A stretch of DNA of 64,000 nucleotides from NCBI GenBank assembly GCA_027296055.1, contig JAPUJT010000049.1:113244-177243 (forward strand), given 5' to 3'. Under the pieces are notes generated by a model that saw nothing but the letters and a program-made list of their open reading frames with translations, was not told the DNA's origin and made no database searches. This DNA comes from Planctomycetota bacterium. GTDB taxonomy: Bacteria > Planctomycetota > JAPUJT01. A program made the position numbers and the translations under genes. Shown piece by piece: positions 26,727-35,442 of the stretch. Position 1 is the first letter of the stretch; each line of letters starts with the position of its first letter.

Positions 26727-28589
26727 CTAGGGGAAGGTGATGCCGGGGACGTTCGAGCTCGTCAGGTACATCATTCCAGTCGTCCCGTCATTCCCATCAA
26801 CGCGCATCCCGACAAAAAAGCCCGTCTCGCTATGGTAGTAGAGGGACCCGTCCCGGTGAGGACTCATCACCTTGCGGACCGTATGTACACCCCAGGTCGT
26901 CGATCCGTCCACTACCCGCCAATCGTTCAAGAACACATCTCCCTCTCTCACCGATGTGGGGCCGCAGATGATGGATTGCTCCCTGCTGGATCCCTCGTCC
27001 CCTGTTTTCAGCTCCCAGCGCACAGGTATCTCTCTCTCGGGAACTCCGCGGACGAAGTTGCCCCGGGAGTCGATGATGAAGTCGGTGAGTCTAGTCGGCA
27101 CCAAGCCGTCGGGAATGCTCCCGGTGATGCGGAACAATCCTGACTCCTCCTTGATCACGTATATCACTTCATAGATGCGGTCGTCATCACCTCCCGGCGT
27201 CTTGTACCCGACGTCGTAGACGAGATGGAGCCCGTCGGCGAGGGGAAGCTTGCCTCGCGGGGTTCCGCCCGGCAACAGCGCCCCGGCCAGGCCCACGAGG
27301 AAGACCACCGCAACCACAACTCCCACGGCCCGGACCACGGAGGAACTCAGGGGCATTGGCGGGTCTGTGGCTTCACCGAACCAGGCCAGCCTGCCCTTTC
27401 CTTGATGGTAGAGGTGTCCGATCAGAAAGGAGCCGGTGGTGAAAATGTAGAGATCGAAGAAGGAAGTCCCGACGGAGTAGATGAGCACACCAGTAGTTAT
27501 GCTCTTCAGCCCGACATGGATGCTGATCCAGAAGAGAATGCCGCCGACCACCGAGTGGACAACGTAAAGGATGCTCAGGATGAGGAAGAGGATGAGGTAG
27601 TCGGGCAAGACCTTCTTGATGGAGGAGACCAGGATTCCTGGCTTCATGGCATCCGAGATGGAGTTGAACATCGAATAGACGAGCAAGACCATGGGGAAGA
27701 CGAGAATCCCCCAGAGAACGGCAACGGCCTGGAGAGTGGCGACGAGCGTGCTCGGGCCCATGGCTCTCAAGATGAAGAATGGACCGAAGGGAACGATTCC
27801 CAGGACCGTGAATGTCAGGAGGGGCGAGATGAACGAATTCCAGAAGTCCGTGAGTACCGGCAATCCGGGAGGTTCCTTGGATCCCGCAGCAGCCACGCTG
27901 ATCACTCGGAACCAGTAGGAAGTGAGATACCCGACCACGGCCAGGGCGAGGATGCCGCCGAACATGCTCAACCGGGCTAACGTCATGGCGAGCCCGAATC
28001 CTAGCCCGCCAAAGAGGAGCATGGTACGCCCGCGTCCGACGAACGGATAGCCCAGGAAACCCGAGACATCCATCCAGAAGGGGACAACCGGGGCGGGCGG
28101 CGCGGCCTTGTCTTGCGGCTCGCCGACCCCGAGGACCGGTCGGTGCGGGGCCGCTTCTCTTCCGATTTCCCTCGGGGGGGGGCGGTCCTCGGCGGAGTCC
28201 TTCTCCCGCAGGATGGGGTGGCCAGGATCGAATCTGCTGAGCTGCTGCCGGCAGACGGAGGCTTCCTGCTCCTTCCCCAGCTTCTCGTAGGCCTCGACCA
28301 GTTCCGCCAGGGTGGACACATGGTCCGGGCGTCGTTGCACCTCTCCTTTCAGCCAGCCGAGCCGGGAAAGGAGCCTCTCTTCCTCCTTGGGAGTCAGGGA
28401 GATGGTGGACTTGGGCTGGGGGGCGGGCGTCTCCTGTCGCCGGCTCCTTCTCTCCGCCATCTCGAAGCAGGGCTCGCAGAAGAGATCCTCGCCCCTCGCC
28501 CGCATCTGGTCCCGGGGAAGAGTGGTGAGGCAGATCCCGCACAAGGCCTTGGGGACCCTTGCTTCGGGCAGGGGCGCGTTGGCGGCCAT
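26727..28589 (-). CDS. Zinc-ribbon, TPR-like polytopic membrane protein
   Basis: The start is the ATG at 28589 (MAANAPLPE), with AGGAGG 7 nt upstream; the tracked ORF is 20 codons too long. The 620-residue protein begins with CGICLTTLPRDQMRARGEDLFCEPC, a four-Cys metal site, then a short helical TPR-like region (RPDHVSTLAELVEAYEKLGKEQEA). Five or six membrane segments follow (about residues 190-420), resembling Yip1/DUF4013-type proteins. The C-terminal ~180 residues, after a last helix, are a beta-rich domain probably outside the cytoplasm (LHLVYDVGYKTPGGDDDRIYEV). Function is unknown. It is divergent from the SQGFWRNH protein gene. Confidence 0.75.
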   Translation of the reverse strand: MAANAPLPEARVPKALCGICLTTLPRDQMRARGEDLFCEPCFEMAERRSRRQETPAPQPKSTISLTPKEEERLLSRLGWLKGEVQRRPDHVSTLAELVEAYEKLGKEQEASVCRQQLSRFDPGHPILREKDSAEDRPPPREIGREAAPHRPVLGVGEPQDKAAPPAPVVPFWMDVSGFLGYPFVGRGRTMLLFGGLGFGLAMTLARLSMFGGILALAVVGYLTSYWFRVISVAAAGSKEPPGLPVLTDFWNSFISPLLTFTVLGIVPFGPFFILRAMGPSTLVATLQAVAVLWGILVFPMVLLVYSMFNSISDAMKPGILVSSIKKVLPDYLILFLILSILYVVHSVVGGILFWISIHVGLKSITTGVLIYSVGTSFFDLYIFTTGSFLIGHLYHQGKGRLAWFGEATDPPMPLSSSVVRAVGVVVAVVFLVGLAGALLPGGTPRGKLPLADGLHLVYDVGYKTPGGDDDRIYEVIYVIKEESGLFRITGSIPDGLVPTRLTDFIIDSRGNFVRGVPEREIPVRWELKTGDEGSSREQSIICGPTSVREGDVFLNDWRVVDGSTTWGVHTVRKVMSPHRDGSLYYHSETGFFVGMRVDGNDGTTGMMYLTSSNVPGITFP

Positions 28590-28887
28590 GGTCGGGCCTC
28601 CTGAGCAATCGGTCACGAGGTGTCTGTGCGAAATACCCCGATCACGCACGCGGCTGACTGCGGCATGATTCAGTTAGCTGGGCGAATAGCGTAGGCTAGT
28701 TGCCGCTTCAGAGAGATGCAAGAGCAACTCGCTGCCGCCGGAAGGAGATGAGACTGGTCAACTTCTACCAGATTCCGATACACTGTGTTCGGGCGATCGG
28801 CTAGGCTTGGGCAGGTCGTCTACCCTATGTGAGCCGGTCGTTCCCACTACGTCCCATCATGACAAACCAGGGTGCGGGAGAGATGCG
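28590..28887. other. Divergent intergenic region, no gene seen
   Basis: 298 bp between the minus-strand membrane-protein gene and the plus-strand exported-protein gene. It must hold both promoters, but I could not pick a convincing -35/-10 pair. Only shadow reading frames cross it. Confidence 0.5.
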
Positions 28888-30339
28888 ATGAGATCATCGG
28901 CATGGATCTGTCTGGTCGCTTGCCTCCTGGCGATTTTTGTCGCCCCGACTGCGCGGGCGCAGCAACGCCAACATCGGGCCTCGAGCCGACAGCAGGCGAC
29001 GGAGGGCCCCCGACCCATCTTCGCTGCCGAGAGAGTCGCCGCGATGCAGGCGCCTGACCCTTGCATCGACTGCGACGCGATCTACGCAGGCGACTGCGGC
29101 ACCGGCCTCTGGCGGATCGATCCGGTCGCCGGGACCTCCGTCCTGGTCGGACAGATGCCGGTCAACATGTTCGACATCGCGATCACTTCGGACGGTCGCC
29201 TGTTCGGGATATCGGGCTTGGCGGTTCTCTACGAGATCAGCGCGTGTGATGCTTCCGCGGTAGTCGTCCGTCCCGGCATTCTCTTTTCCAATGGGCTGAC
29301 GGGTGACGCCTCCACCGCGGACCTCTACAGCCAGGGTCCCCCCCTACGCCGGATCGTTACGAGCGGTACCTTCCCCTCGAGCATCGTCGGCGGCTCCATC
29401 GGCCCTGGGCCGCCCTTCTGGTGCGGGCCTTCATCCGGCGACATGGCGCTCAATCCGGCCGACGGGCTTCTCTACAGCGTGCTGACTTGTTCCAGTCTTT
29501 GTTTCGGGAGCACCCTCGTGGCGATCGATCCGGCCACGGGAGAAGTGGTTTCGGAGATTGGCTGCCCCGGAGGTGGTCTATTCGGCCTCTTCGGACTCGC
29601 ATTCGATCGAAACGGGGACCTTTGGGGTGGGAGGGGGTCTCCTGGGGCTAACCTCGTTCGAATCGATCTGGCCACGGGCGCAGGCACCTCTGTCTTGATC
29701 TCGGGGGGCTACAACTGCGCCTTCGGCCTCGCCTCCTGTCCCGGAGCACAGACTCAGCCGGCCATCTGTCCCCACAGTCAGGGCTTCTGGAGGAACCACG
29801 CGGCGGCCTGGCCGCTCGTCTCCCTGATGCTTGGCGCCGAGTTATATGACCAGAGCGAGCTACTCGAGATCTTGCGGATGCCCATCGAGGGAGACGCGAG
29901 CCTGATCCTCGCCCATCAGCTCATCGCCGCCAAGCTGAACGTCGCCAACGGCTCCGATCCAGTCCCCGCCGATCCGACGATCCTCGGCGCTGACACGCTC
30001 CTGGCCGGCTTCGCCGGAACGCTGCCGTACGAGGTCCACCCCTCATCCTCGACCGGTCAGGCCATGACCGCCGACGCGAGTCTTCTCGACGATTACAACA
30101 ATCAGATCCTCACTCCGGGTTGCTTCCGTCCCATCACGGCCCCCCTCCAGGACGGGGGAGGCGGCGGGTGCGCCGGCGCCATTGGCGTCGCCATGCCCCC
30201 GATCGAGATCTTCGGCGGCCTCCTGCCGTATCTACTGGTCGCTCTTGTATTCGTGGGGCTCCGCACTTCGAGGAGAAGGCGAGGGGAGATAAGGGGACAG
30301 TCACTTAATTCCGGACTAATTAAGTGTGTGTCCCTTTAA
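28888..30339 (+). CDS. Exported protein with SQGFWRNH domain and C-terminal sorting-like anchor
   Basis: The start is the ATG at 28888 with GGGAG upstream; 483 residues. A signal peptide ends ATARAQQ. Residues ~35-285 are propeller-like (LWRIDPVAGTSVLVG, TLVAIDPATGEVV, LVRIDLATGAGTSV). Then comes ICPHSQGFWRNHAAAWPL...ILAHQLIAAKLNVANGSDP, a module known mainly from exported proteins of bacteria with CTERM sorting systems. The C-terminus has a Gly-rich run, a transmembrane helix (PYLLVALVFVGL) and RRRR, a tripartite sorting-signal layout. The last ~14 codons (RGQSLNSGLIKCVSL) are encoded by a repeat hairpin, suggesting that the native stop was displaced. Confidence 0.8.
   Translation: MRSSAWICLVACLLAIFVAPTARAQQRQHRASSRQQATEGPRPIFAAERVAAMQAPDPCIDCDAIYAGDCGTGLWRIDPVAGTSVLVGQMPVNMFDIAITSDGRLFGISGLAVLYEISACDASAVVVRPGILFSNGLTGDASTADLYSQGPPLRRIVTSGTFPSSIVGGSIGPGPPFWCGPSSGDMALNPADGLLYSVLTCSSLCFGSTLVAIDPATGEVVSEIGCPGGGLFGLFGLAFDRNGDLWGGRGSPGANLVRIDLATGAGTSVLISGGYNCAFGLASCPGAQTQPAICPHSQGFWRNHAAAWPLVSLMLGAELYDQSELLEILRMPIEGDASLILAHQLIAAKLNVANGSDPVPADPTILGADTLLAGFAGTLPYEVHPSSSTGQAMTADASLLDDYNNQILTPGCFRPITAPLQDGGGGGCAGAIGVAMPPIEIFGGLLPYLLVALVFVGLRTSRRRRGEIRGQSLNSGLIKCVSL
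30294..30334. repeat. GGGGAC-type hairpin between convergent genes
   Basis: GGGACAGTCACTTAATT (30294-30310) and AATTAAGTGTGTGTCCC (30318-30334) are inverted copies matching at 15 of 17 positions around a 7-nt loop. It supplies the last codons of the upstream ORF and lies 23 bp from the stop of the convergent toroid gene. It combines both cores of the family (GGGGACA and CTTAATT) seen at 2359 and 2905. Confidence 0.7.
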
Positions 30340-30357
30340 TTATTGTCGTCTCGGCGC

Positions 30358-31284
30358 TCAGCGATTGAGCTTGTGTCGATCGCGCACCTGCATGGCGAGC
30401 GCCTCGTAAAGCCTACCTGCAAGATCCGGGCTCCTCTTGCCCTTCGCGATCCACTCGTCCTGCGCGGAGGCGAACGCATCGAACGCACCTTTGCTCTGGA
30501 TGAACATCAGGCCGTAGCCGATGAAGTAAGCCCCACGGGGATCTTCTGCCGGGTACGTCACGTGAGTCATCTGGTCCTTCAGGAACTTCTGAAGGGCGTC
30601 TTCCCGTAATGAATTATCATTCTCGTAAGGAAAGGCGTATCGCCGGCCGAGATAGACGGCCGCCGCCGCACCGAGCGGGTGCATCGGCTCGATCTTCTCT
30701 GTAAAGCGAAGTCCCCCTGGCCCGATCATGCCTGTCAGGTACTCCAGGACCCGCTCTTTGCTCTTGCCCAGCTCGACCGGAAACTCGGCATTTCGGCAGG
30801 ACTCCATGGCCATGGATGCCAGGCAGGTTTCGAGGATTCCCTTCCCGAACCCTCCGTCTTCCTTCTGACGCTTCAACAAGTTCTGCATCGCGAGCAGGGC
30901 GGGCCGCTTGATCGTGAAGTCCCGCGTGACAGCGTAAAGCTCGGCCATGATCATCGCCTCGAAGGCCCGGTCCGCGTCGCTGCGAGGGGCCCCATCCTCA
31001 TCCGGTGCTTCCAGCAGGAAGCCGAGTCCCTTCTTCATCCGATCCTGGAGCCCACCGTGCCTGTGAGTGTTTCCGGCTGCCGTGAGGACGAACATGGCGA
31101 GGGCCGTCATGCCGCGATCGCCGAGACTCTCCGGGGTCTCTTTCGGAGCGATCCAGCGCCCGTCCTCCTGCTGGGTCTTCTCCAGCTCAGCGTAGGTATG
31201 CTTCAGGAGCTTCTCGTGGGTCTGGTCGGTGTCCTGCGGGAGCAGGATGGGGAGCATCAGGAGGGCGTAGATCATGTATGTCAC
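30358..31284 (-). CDS. Terpenoid-cyclase-like alpha/alpha-toroid protein, probably exported
   Basis: 308 residues with an N-terminal hydrophobic stretch (MIYALLMLPILLPQ) that looks like a signal peptide. The rest shows repeated helical units of prenyltransferase/squalene-cyclase type toroids: TQQEDGRWIAP, KRQKEDGGFGKG, GLRFTEKIEPMHPLGAAAAVYLG. No DxDD cyclase motif is present, so it is more likely a toroid with a binding or unknown enzymatic role. The GTG start overlaps the stop of the Rieske gene as GTGA (ATG 31275 is an alternative), so the two are translationally coupled. Confidence 0.75.
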   Translation of the reverse strand: MTYMIYALLMLPILLPQDTDQTHEKLLKHTYAELEKTQQEDGRWIAPKETPESLGDRGMTALAMFVLTAAGNTHRHGGLQDRMKKGLGFLLEAPDEDGAPRSDADRAFEAMIMAELYAVTRDFTIKRPALLAMQNLLKRQKEDGGFGKGILETCLASMAMESCRNAEFPVELGKSKERVLEYLTGMIGPGGLRFTEKIEPMHPLGAAAAVYLGRRYAFPYENDNSLREDALQKFLKDQMTHVTYPAEDPRGAYFIGYGLMFIQSKGAFDAFASAQDEWIAKGKRSPDLAGRLYEALAMQVRDRHKLNR

Positions 31285-33029
31285 CCCTCGTGGATCGGGT
31301 CGCCGCGGTGCAGCCGCTGGGCGATCCGGAAGGTTTGCTCGCGGGCCCTCTTCGTCGGGAACTGAGAAGCGATCCAGCGCGCCGTCGCGGTCAGGGATAG
31401 GTGTGCTGCCTCGACATTCCCGCGGCGCTGCAGCCTCCTCCAGGCTACGTCGAGCTGCTGAAAGGGATGGAACCCGGCGTCCTCGCGAAGGATCACGTGA
31501 CCCAGGGTCGCGAGAAGCCTCTCCGGTGAGCCGCCACCCTTCAGATAGGTCCAGGCGATCGAGGCGGCCTCATCCACCGCCGCCCTCTGGTCGTAGACGC
31601 CGAGCAGCTCATCGAGGAGTCCGTCCGTCGCTGTGGTCCGGGATGGCTCGGGCAAGCTGGCAGGGGGCAGATTGAGGAAACGGTCGAGATAGACGGACAT
31701 CGCCCCGTCGAGGACGGCGCGGAAGAGATCGGCAGACGGCACTCGCCTCATCCCCTCCGCCACGGCGTTGGCGTATACCAGGGTGTGGTGAACCGTGTCC
31801 CAGTCCGGCGTCTCGTTGGCCGTCCCGAACCTCAGCACCCTGTGAGTGGCGGCGATCACGACCGCCTCGGCAAGGGAGACGGGAGGGGCGCCGTCCCGCA
31901 GCCGCGCGATGAGTTCCTTGGCCGCCGCGGCGGGGTCGTCCGAGAGGATCAGATCGACGAGTCGATCCTCGTCGGCGAGAGGAGCGTCACCCGAGGACTT
32001 CTTCTCATCGAAGGCCTTCGGGGAGATGTCCTTGCTCGCTTCCGTCACGATCTGGGCCAGGTCTACAGGTCTCCGCCATGAGGACGTCTCCTCCATCCGC
32101 TCCAGCTTCACGAATCCCGGAACGAGAGAGGTGAAGAGGAGGGAGACGGTCTCCGTCGAGGCGTCGTCGCCGAGGTGGTCCACGAGTTCGGCGCACTTGA
32201 GGGAGAAGTCGAGAGAATGACCGCGATCGGAGTAGCGGTGGTCGGTGCAGGCGGCGAGGACCGCATCGAGGGCGGCCCGAGGGCCGTGCTCCTCCACGAT
32301 CGTTCTGAGAATCCGCTCGGACCCGTCCGCGTCGCGGACTTCCACCGTTTCCCGGAACCAGCTTCGCAGCCCCTCGGGACTCCGGCGGCTGCCCGTGAGG
32401 TGTGGAAGCGGCCGGCGCGGGGGTTTGTCCTCGCATTCAGTCGAGATCCACGACATCGCCTGGATCAGAGCGCGCTGGCGGTTCGCCGGATCGAGGGTGG
32501 GGATCACACTTGCCATGCCGGCGAGAATGGAGAGACCCCCCCCCCAGCCGTCGGCCCTCTCGTTCGCCCCGAAGGCGGCGCCGAGGGCGATAGGGGCGCT
32601 CGTGGGAACGTCCGCCTCCAACATGCCGATCATCGATTTGGCGATGACGAGCCGGATGTTGTCCTTCAGGCCGCGCTCGAGACGGCCCAGTCCGTGGACT
32701 TGCGGGTCGATCTTCGGAATGGTTGTGTCGATCCGGACCTCGTCACCCTCGACGAAGACCCGGTAGCAACCGACGTCGTCCGCCCACGGATCCAGAGTCG
32801 CCCCGCAGGAGATGTCGAACCGGGCGTGGTGCCAGTGGCAGTCGAGGAGCCCGTCCCGGACGTCCCCCTCGTGGAGGGGGAAGCCCATATGGGGGCAGCG
32901 GTTGTCGAGGGCGTAGAATGCGTCTTCGTGCCAGAGGACGAGCACGGGCGTGCCGCCCACTTGCACGACCTTGCGGCCCGAGGCGCGAAGCTCCTCGGCG
33001 GATCCGGCGGATACATACTCTTCAGGCAT
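31281..33029 (-). CDS. Rieske [2Fe-2S] domain fused to a large helical domain
   Basis: 582 residues. Residues 1-105 are a Rieske ferredoxin domain with both cluster motifs intact: CPHMGFPLH and CHWHHARFD. The remaining ~470 residues are alpha-helical with scattered His (THRVLRFG, DTVHHTLVYANAVAEGMRR, LGHVILREDAGFHPFQQ), a spacing that could hold a metal or cofactor, but I cannot name the family; a questin-oxidase-like fold is one guess. The Rieske part would carry electrons to that domain, by analogy with ring-hydroxylating enzymes. The gene is coupled to the downstream toroid gene. Confidence 0.8.
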   Translation of the reverse strand: MPEEYVSAGSAEELRASGRKVVQVGGTPVLVLWHEDAFYALDNRCPHMGFPLHEGDVRDGLLDCHWHHARFDISCGATLDPWADDVGCYRVFVEGDEVRIDTTIPKIDPQVHGLGRLERGLKDNIRLVIAKSMIGMLEADVPTSAPIALGAAFGANERADGWGGGLSILAGMASVIPTLDPANRQRALIQAMSWISTECEDKPPRRPLPHLTGSRRSPEGLRSWFRETVEVRDADGSERILRTIVEEHGPRAALDAVLAACTDHRYSDRGHSLDFSLKCAELVDHLGDDASTETVSLLFTSLVPGFVKLERMEETSSWRRPVDLAQIVTEASKDISPKAFDEKKSSGDAPLADEDRLVDLILSDDPAAAAKELIARLRDGAPPVSLAEAVVIAATHRVLRFGTANETPDWDTVHHTLVYANAVAEGMRRVPSADLFRAVLDGAMSVYLDRFLNLPPASLPEPSRTTATDGLLDELLGVYDQRAAVDEAASIAWTYLKGGGSPERLLATLGHVILREDAGFHPFQQLDVAWRRLQRRGNVEAAHLSLTATARWIASQFPTKRAREQTFRIAQRLHRGDPIHEG

Positions 33030-33151
33030 CGGGAGCCATCGTAGCCGTCGACCGGCTTGGGGACAAGGCCGAGGCGCGATAGAATGGGTCTTTCCAGATG
33101 GTCGACTCGGGACATTCGTGGACCGGGCTCGTGGGGGAATTGGAGGAGAAA

Positions 33152-35092
33152 ATGATTCGAGATCCCAGGTCGTCCATGGTCGCCGCGATGCTAACTCTTT
33201 CCCTGATCGTCTGTGGTTGCAACAGCAGTAGCGGCAGCAGCAATAGGAGTGGAGGGCTCGCGCCCCCCCAGGGCGTCACGGCGACGGCGGGTCTCACCGA
33301 CGTGACGATCATGTGGAACCCGGTATCCGGCGCCGATTCATACAACCTCTACTGGAGCACGACGGCGGGGGTGACCAAGGCGAACGGGACTCTTATCGCC
33401 GGCGTCGTCTCGCCCTTCATGCATACTGGCCTCATGAGCGGGACGACCCACTACTACGTGCTCACGACCCTGAGGGGCACGACGGAAGGCGTCGAATCCA
33501 TCGAGGTGTCCGCCACCCCGATGCTACCCAATCCGCCCAGCGTGGTGACTGCCACGGCGGGGATTGGCCAGGTGACGATCGAATGGGGGCCCGTTCCAGG
33601 GGCGGACTCGTACAACCTCTACTGGGCCACCGCGCCAGGAGTCACGACGGCGACCGGCACTCAAATCCCGGGCGTCCTGTCCCCGTACGATCACAACGGC
33701 CTGTTGAGCGTGTTGACCTACTACTATGTCCTGACCACTGTCCAGCAGACGGTCGAGAGCACCGAGTCCATGGAGGTGTTCGCGTCGCCGTTTGGTCCCT
33801 CGAATTTGGGGGTGCCGGACACGACCTTCGCCGGAGTTGGATGGACCAGCCACGACAGCGCGGCCGGAGGGCTCGGTGGGGACTGGGGTCGCTCGGTCGC
33901 CGTCGATAGTCAGGACAGGATCGTGATCGCCGGCCAGAGCACCAATGCGAACGGGAACGTCGACATGGTGATCTGGCGTCTCAACGATGACGGCACATTC
34001 GATACGACCTTCAACGGGCAGGGCTGGTTCTTCCAGGATGGTGCGGCGGGCGGCGGTGGCGGACGTGACATAGCCTGGGGAGTCGCCATCGACAGTGCGG
34101 ATCGGATTGTCGCCACCGGGCAGAGTCTAGGCGCCGCCTCCGTCGATGCCGATGTGGTCGTCTGGAGGCTCGAGACGGACGGGACGCTGGACACGACCTT
34201 CGGGACGGGCGGCTGGGTCGTCTTCGACAATCCGGCTCCCGGTTTCGACGAGGACGAAGCTTACGGGATCGCCCTGGATTCCATGGGCCGAATCGTGCTC
34301 GGCGGCGCGACGGGGCCGACGGGGGGGTCTTACGACATGGCCCTCTGGAGATATACCACGTCAGGCGTCCTTGACGCTTCGTTCGGCGCGGGAGGCATGG
34401 TCATCCATGTCGACGCGGCGGGCGGCGCTTCCGATGACTGGGCGGACGATCTGATCATCGACTCGGCGGGTCGCATCGTCGCCACCGGCGCCAGCTACAA
34501 CCTGAACGGCGATTCGGAGGCAGTCGTCTGGCGCTACAACGCGACAGGGTTGATCGACGCGACCTTCGGGACCGGAGGATTCGTCCTTCACGACAACGCC
34601 GCCGGAGGCATCGGCTGCGATATCCCCGGCGGGATCATCATCGACGGCACGGGGAGGATCGTGGTGGGGGGCCTCAGTCTGAGCCTCGCGGGCAATGAGG
34701 ACATGGTGATCTGGGGGTTCGATCCGTCCGGCGTCCTCGACCCGACGTTCGGCACGGCGGGGATCTCGATCCACACCGACGCCGCCGGAGGAGTGGGGAA
34801 CGATTGGGGCCTCGACATGGCTCGGCACACGGGGGGTCAGATCTTCGTCGTAGGCTCCAGCTTCAATCCATCCGGCGACACCGACATGGTGATCTGGGGG
34901 TTCGACTCGAATGGCATCCTCGATCCGGCGTTCGGCGCCAGCGGCACGATCGTCCATAACAATGCCGCCGGCGGTGACGCGGGGGATATCGCCTGGGGCG
35001 TCACCATGGATCGCCAGGGCCGGATCGTGGCGACGGGGAACAGCTGGGGACTCAACGGCAACCCCGACATGACCGTCTGGCGGTTCCGGTAG
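33152..35092 (+). CDS. Lipoprotein with two FN3 domains and a seven-repeat delta-60 propeller
   Basis: The start is the ATG at 33152 with GGAGG upstream, giving 646 residues; the first 18 codons of the track are dropped. A signal ending in Cys21-Gly-Cys23 precedes a Ser/Asn linker. Two FN3 domains follow (GVTATAGLTDVTIMWNPVSG; VVTATAGIGQVTIEWGPVPG), then seven delta-60 repeats, each with a D-x-TF-G-x-G block, AAGG and IxxDxxGRIVxxGxS...DMVIWR. Seven copies fit one closed beta-propeller. It is a paralogue of the convergent gene at 35443-38982, which has more FN3 domains. Probably surface-exposed; ligand unknown. Confidence 0.85.
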   Translation: MIRDPRSSMVAAMLTLSLIVCGCNSSSGSSNRSGGLAPPQGVTATAGLTDVTIMWNPVSGADSYNLYWSTTAGVTKANGTLIAGVVSPFMHTGLMSGTTHYYVLTTLRGTTEGVESIEVSATPMLPNPPSVVTATAGIGQVTIEWGPVPGADSYNLYWATAPGVTTATGTQIPGVLSPYDHNGLLSVLTYYYVLTTVQQTVESTESMEVFASPFGPSNLGVPDTTFAGVGWTSHDSAAGGLGGDWGRSVAVDSQDRIVIAGQSTNANGNVDMVIWRLNDDGTFDTTFNGQGWFFQDGAAGGGGGRDIAWGVAIDSADRIVATGQSLGAASVDADVVVWRLETDGTLDTTFGTGGWVVFDNPAPGFDEDEAYGIALDSMGRIVLGGATGPTGGSYDMALWRYTTSGVLDASFGAGGMVIHVDAAGGASDDWADDLIIDSAGRIVATGASYNLNGDSEAVVWRYNATGLIDATFGTGGFVLHDNAAGGIGCDIPGGIIIDGTGRIVVGGLSLSLAGNEDMVIWGFDPSGVLDPTFGTAGISIHTDAAGGVGNDWGLDMARHTGGQIFVVGSSFNPSGDTDMVIWGFDSNGILDPAFGASGTIVHNNAAGGDAGDIAWGVTMDRQGRIVATGNSWGLNGNPDMTVWRFR

Positions 35093-35152
35093 GACGCTCT
35101 TCTCCCCTTTCCTCAGGGGGCCCGGAGGTAGCTTCGCCGTCCGGAGATCGAA

Positions 35153-35425
35153 ATGGATGAAAGGGTGTGTTCACACTGCGGGAGACAGTCCAAGGGCTGG
35201 GCGCCCAGGTGTCCGCAGTGCGAGCCCGAATCGCCGATACCTGTCCTTGGCCAGACCTCGGAGGATGGGGAATCGCTCTATCTCTTGGGAATGGGTCTTG
35301 CCCTGGTCGGATGCGCTCTGATAGGACTCGATTCGCCCCCCGAATGCGCCTCCATGCTCGTCCTCACCGGGTGCGCGGCGATGATCTCCGGGATCCTGAC
35401 GCTGAAACGTTGGGCGTTGGGCTGA
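35153..35425 (+). CDS. Small zinc-ribbon membrane protein
   Basis: 90 residues. Two CxxC knuckles (CSHCGRQSKGWAPRCPQC) form a zinc ribbon, followed by two short hydrophobic segments (YLLGMGLALVGCALIGL; SMLVLTGCAAMISGIL). Such proteins are common as poorly characterised membrane-anchored zinc ribbons. GGAG lies 7 nt before the ATG. It sits between two convergent delta-60 lipoprotein genes, 60 bp after the first, and could be co-transcribed with it. Confidence 0.7.
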   Translation: MDERVCSHCGRQSKGWAPRCPQCEPESPIPVLGQTSEDGESLYLLGMGLALVGCALIGLDSPPECASMLVLTGCAAMISGILTLKRWALG

Positions 35426-35442
35426 ACCCCGGATCGCGGTCC

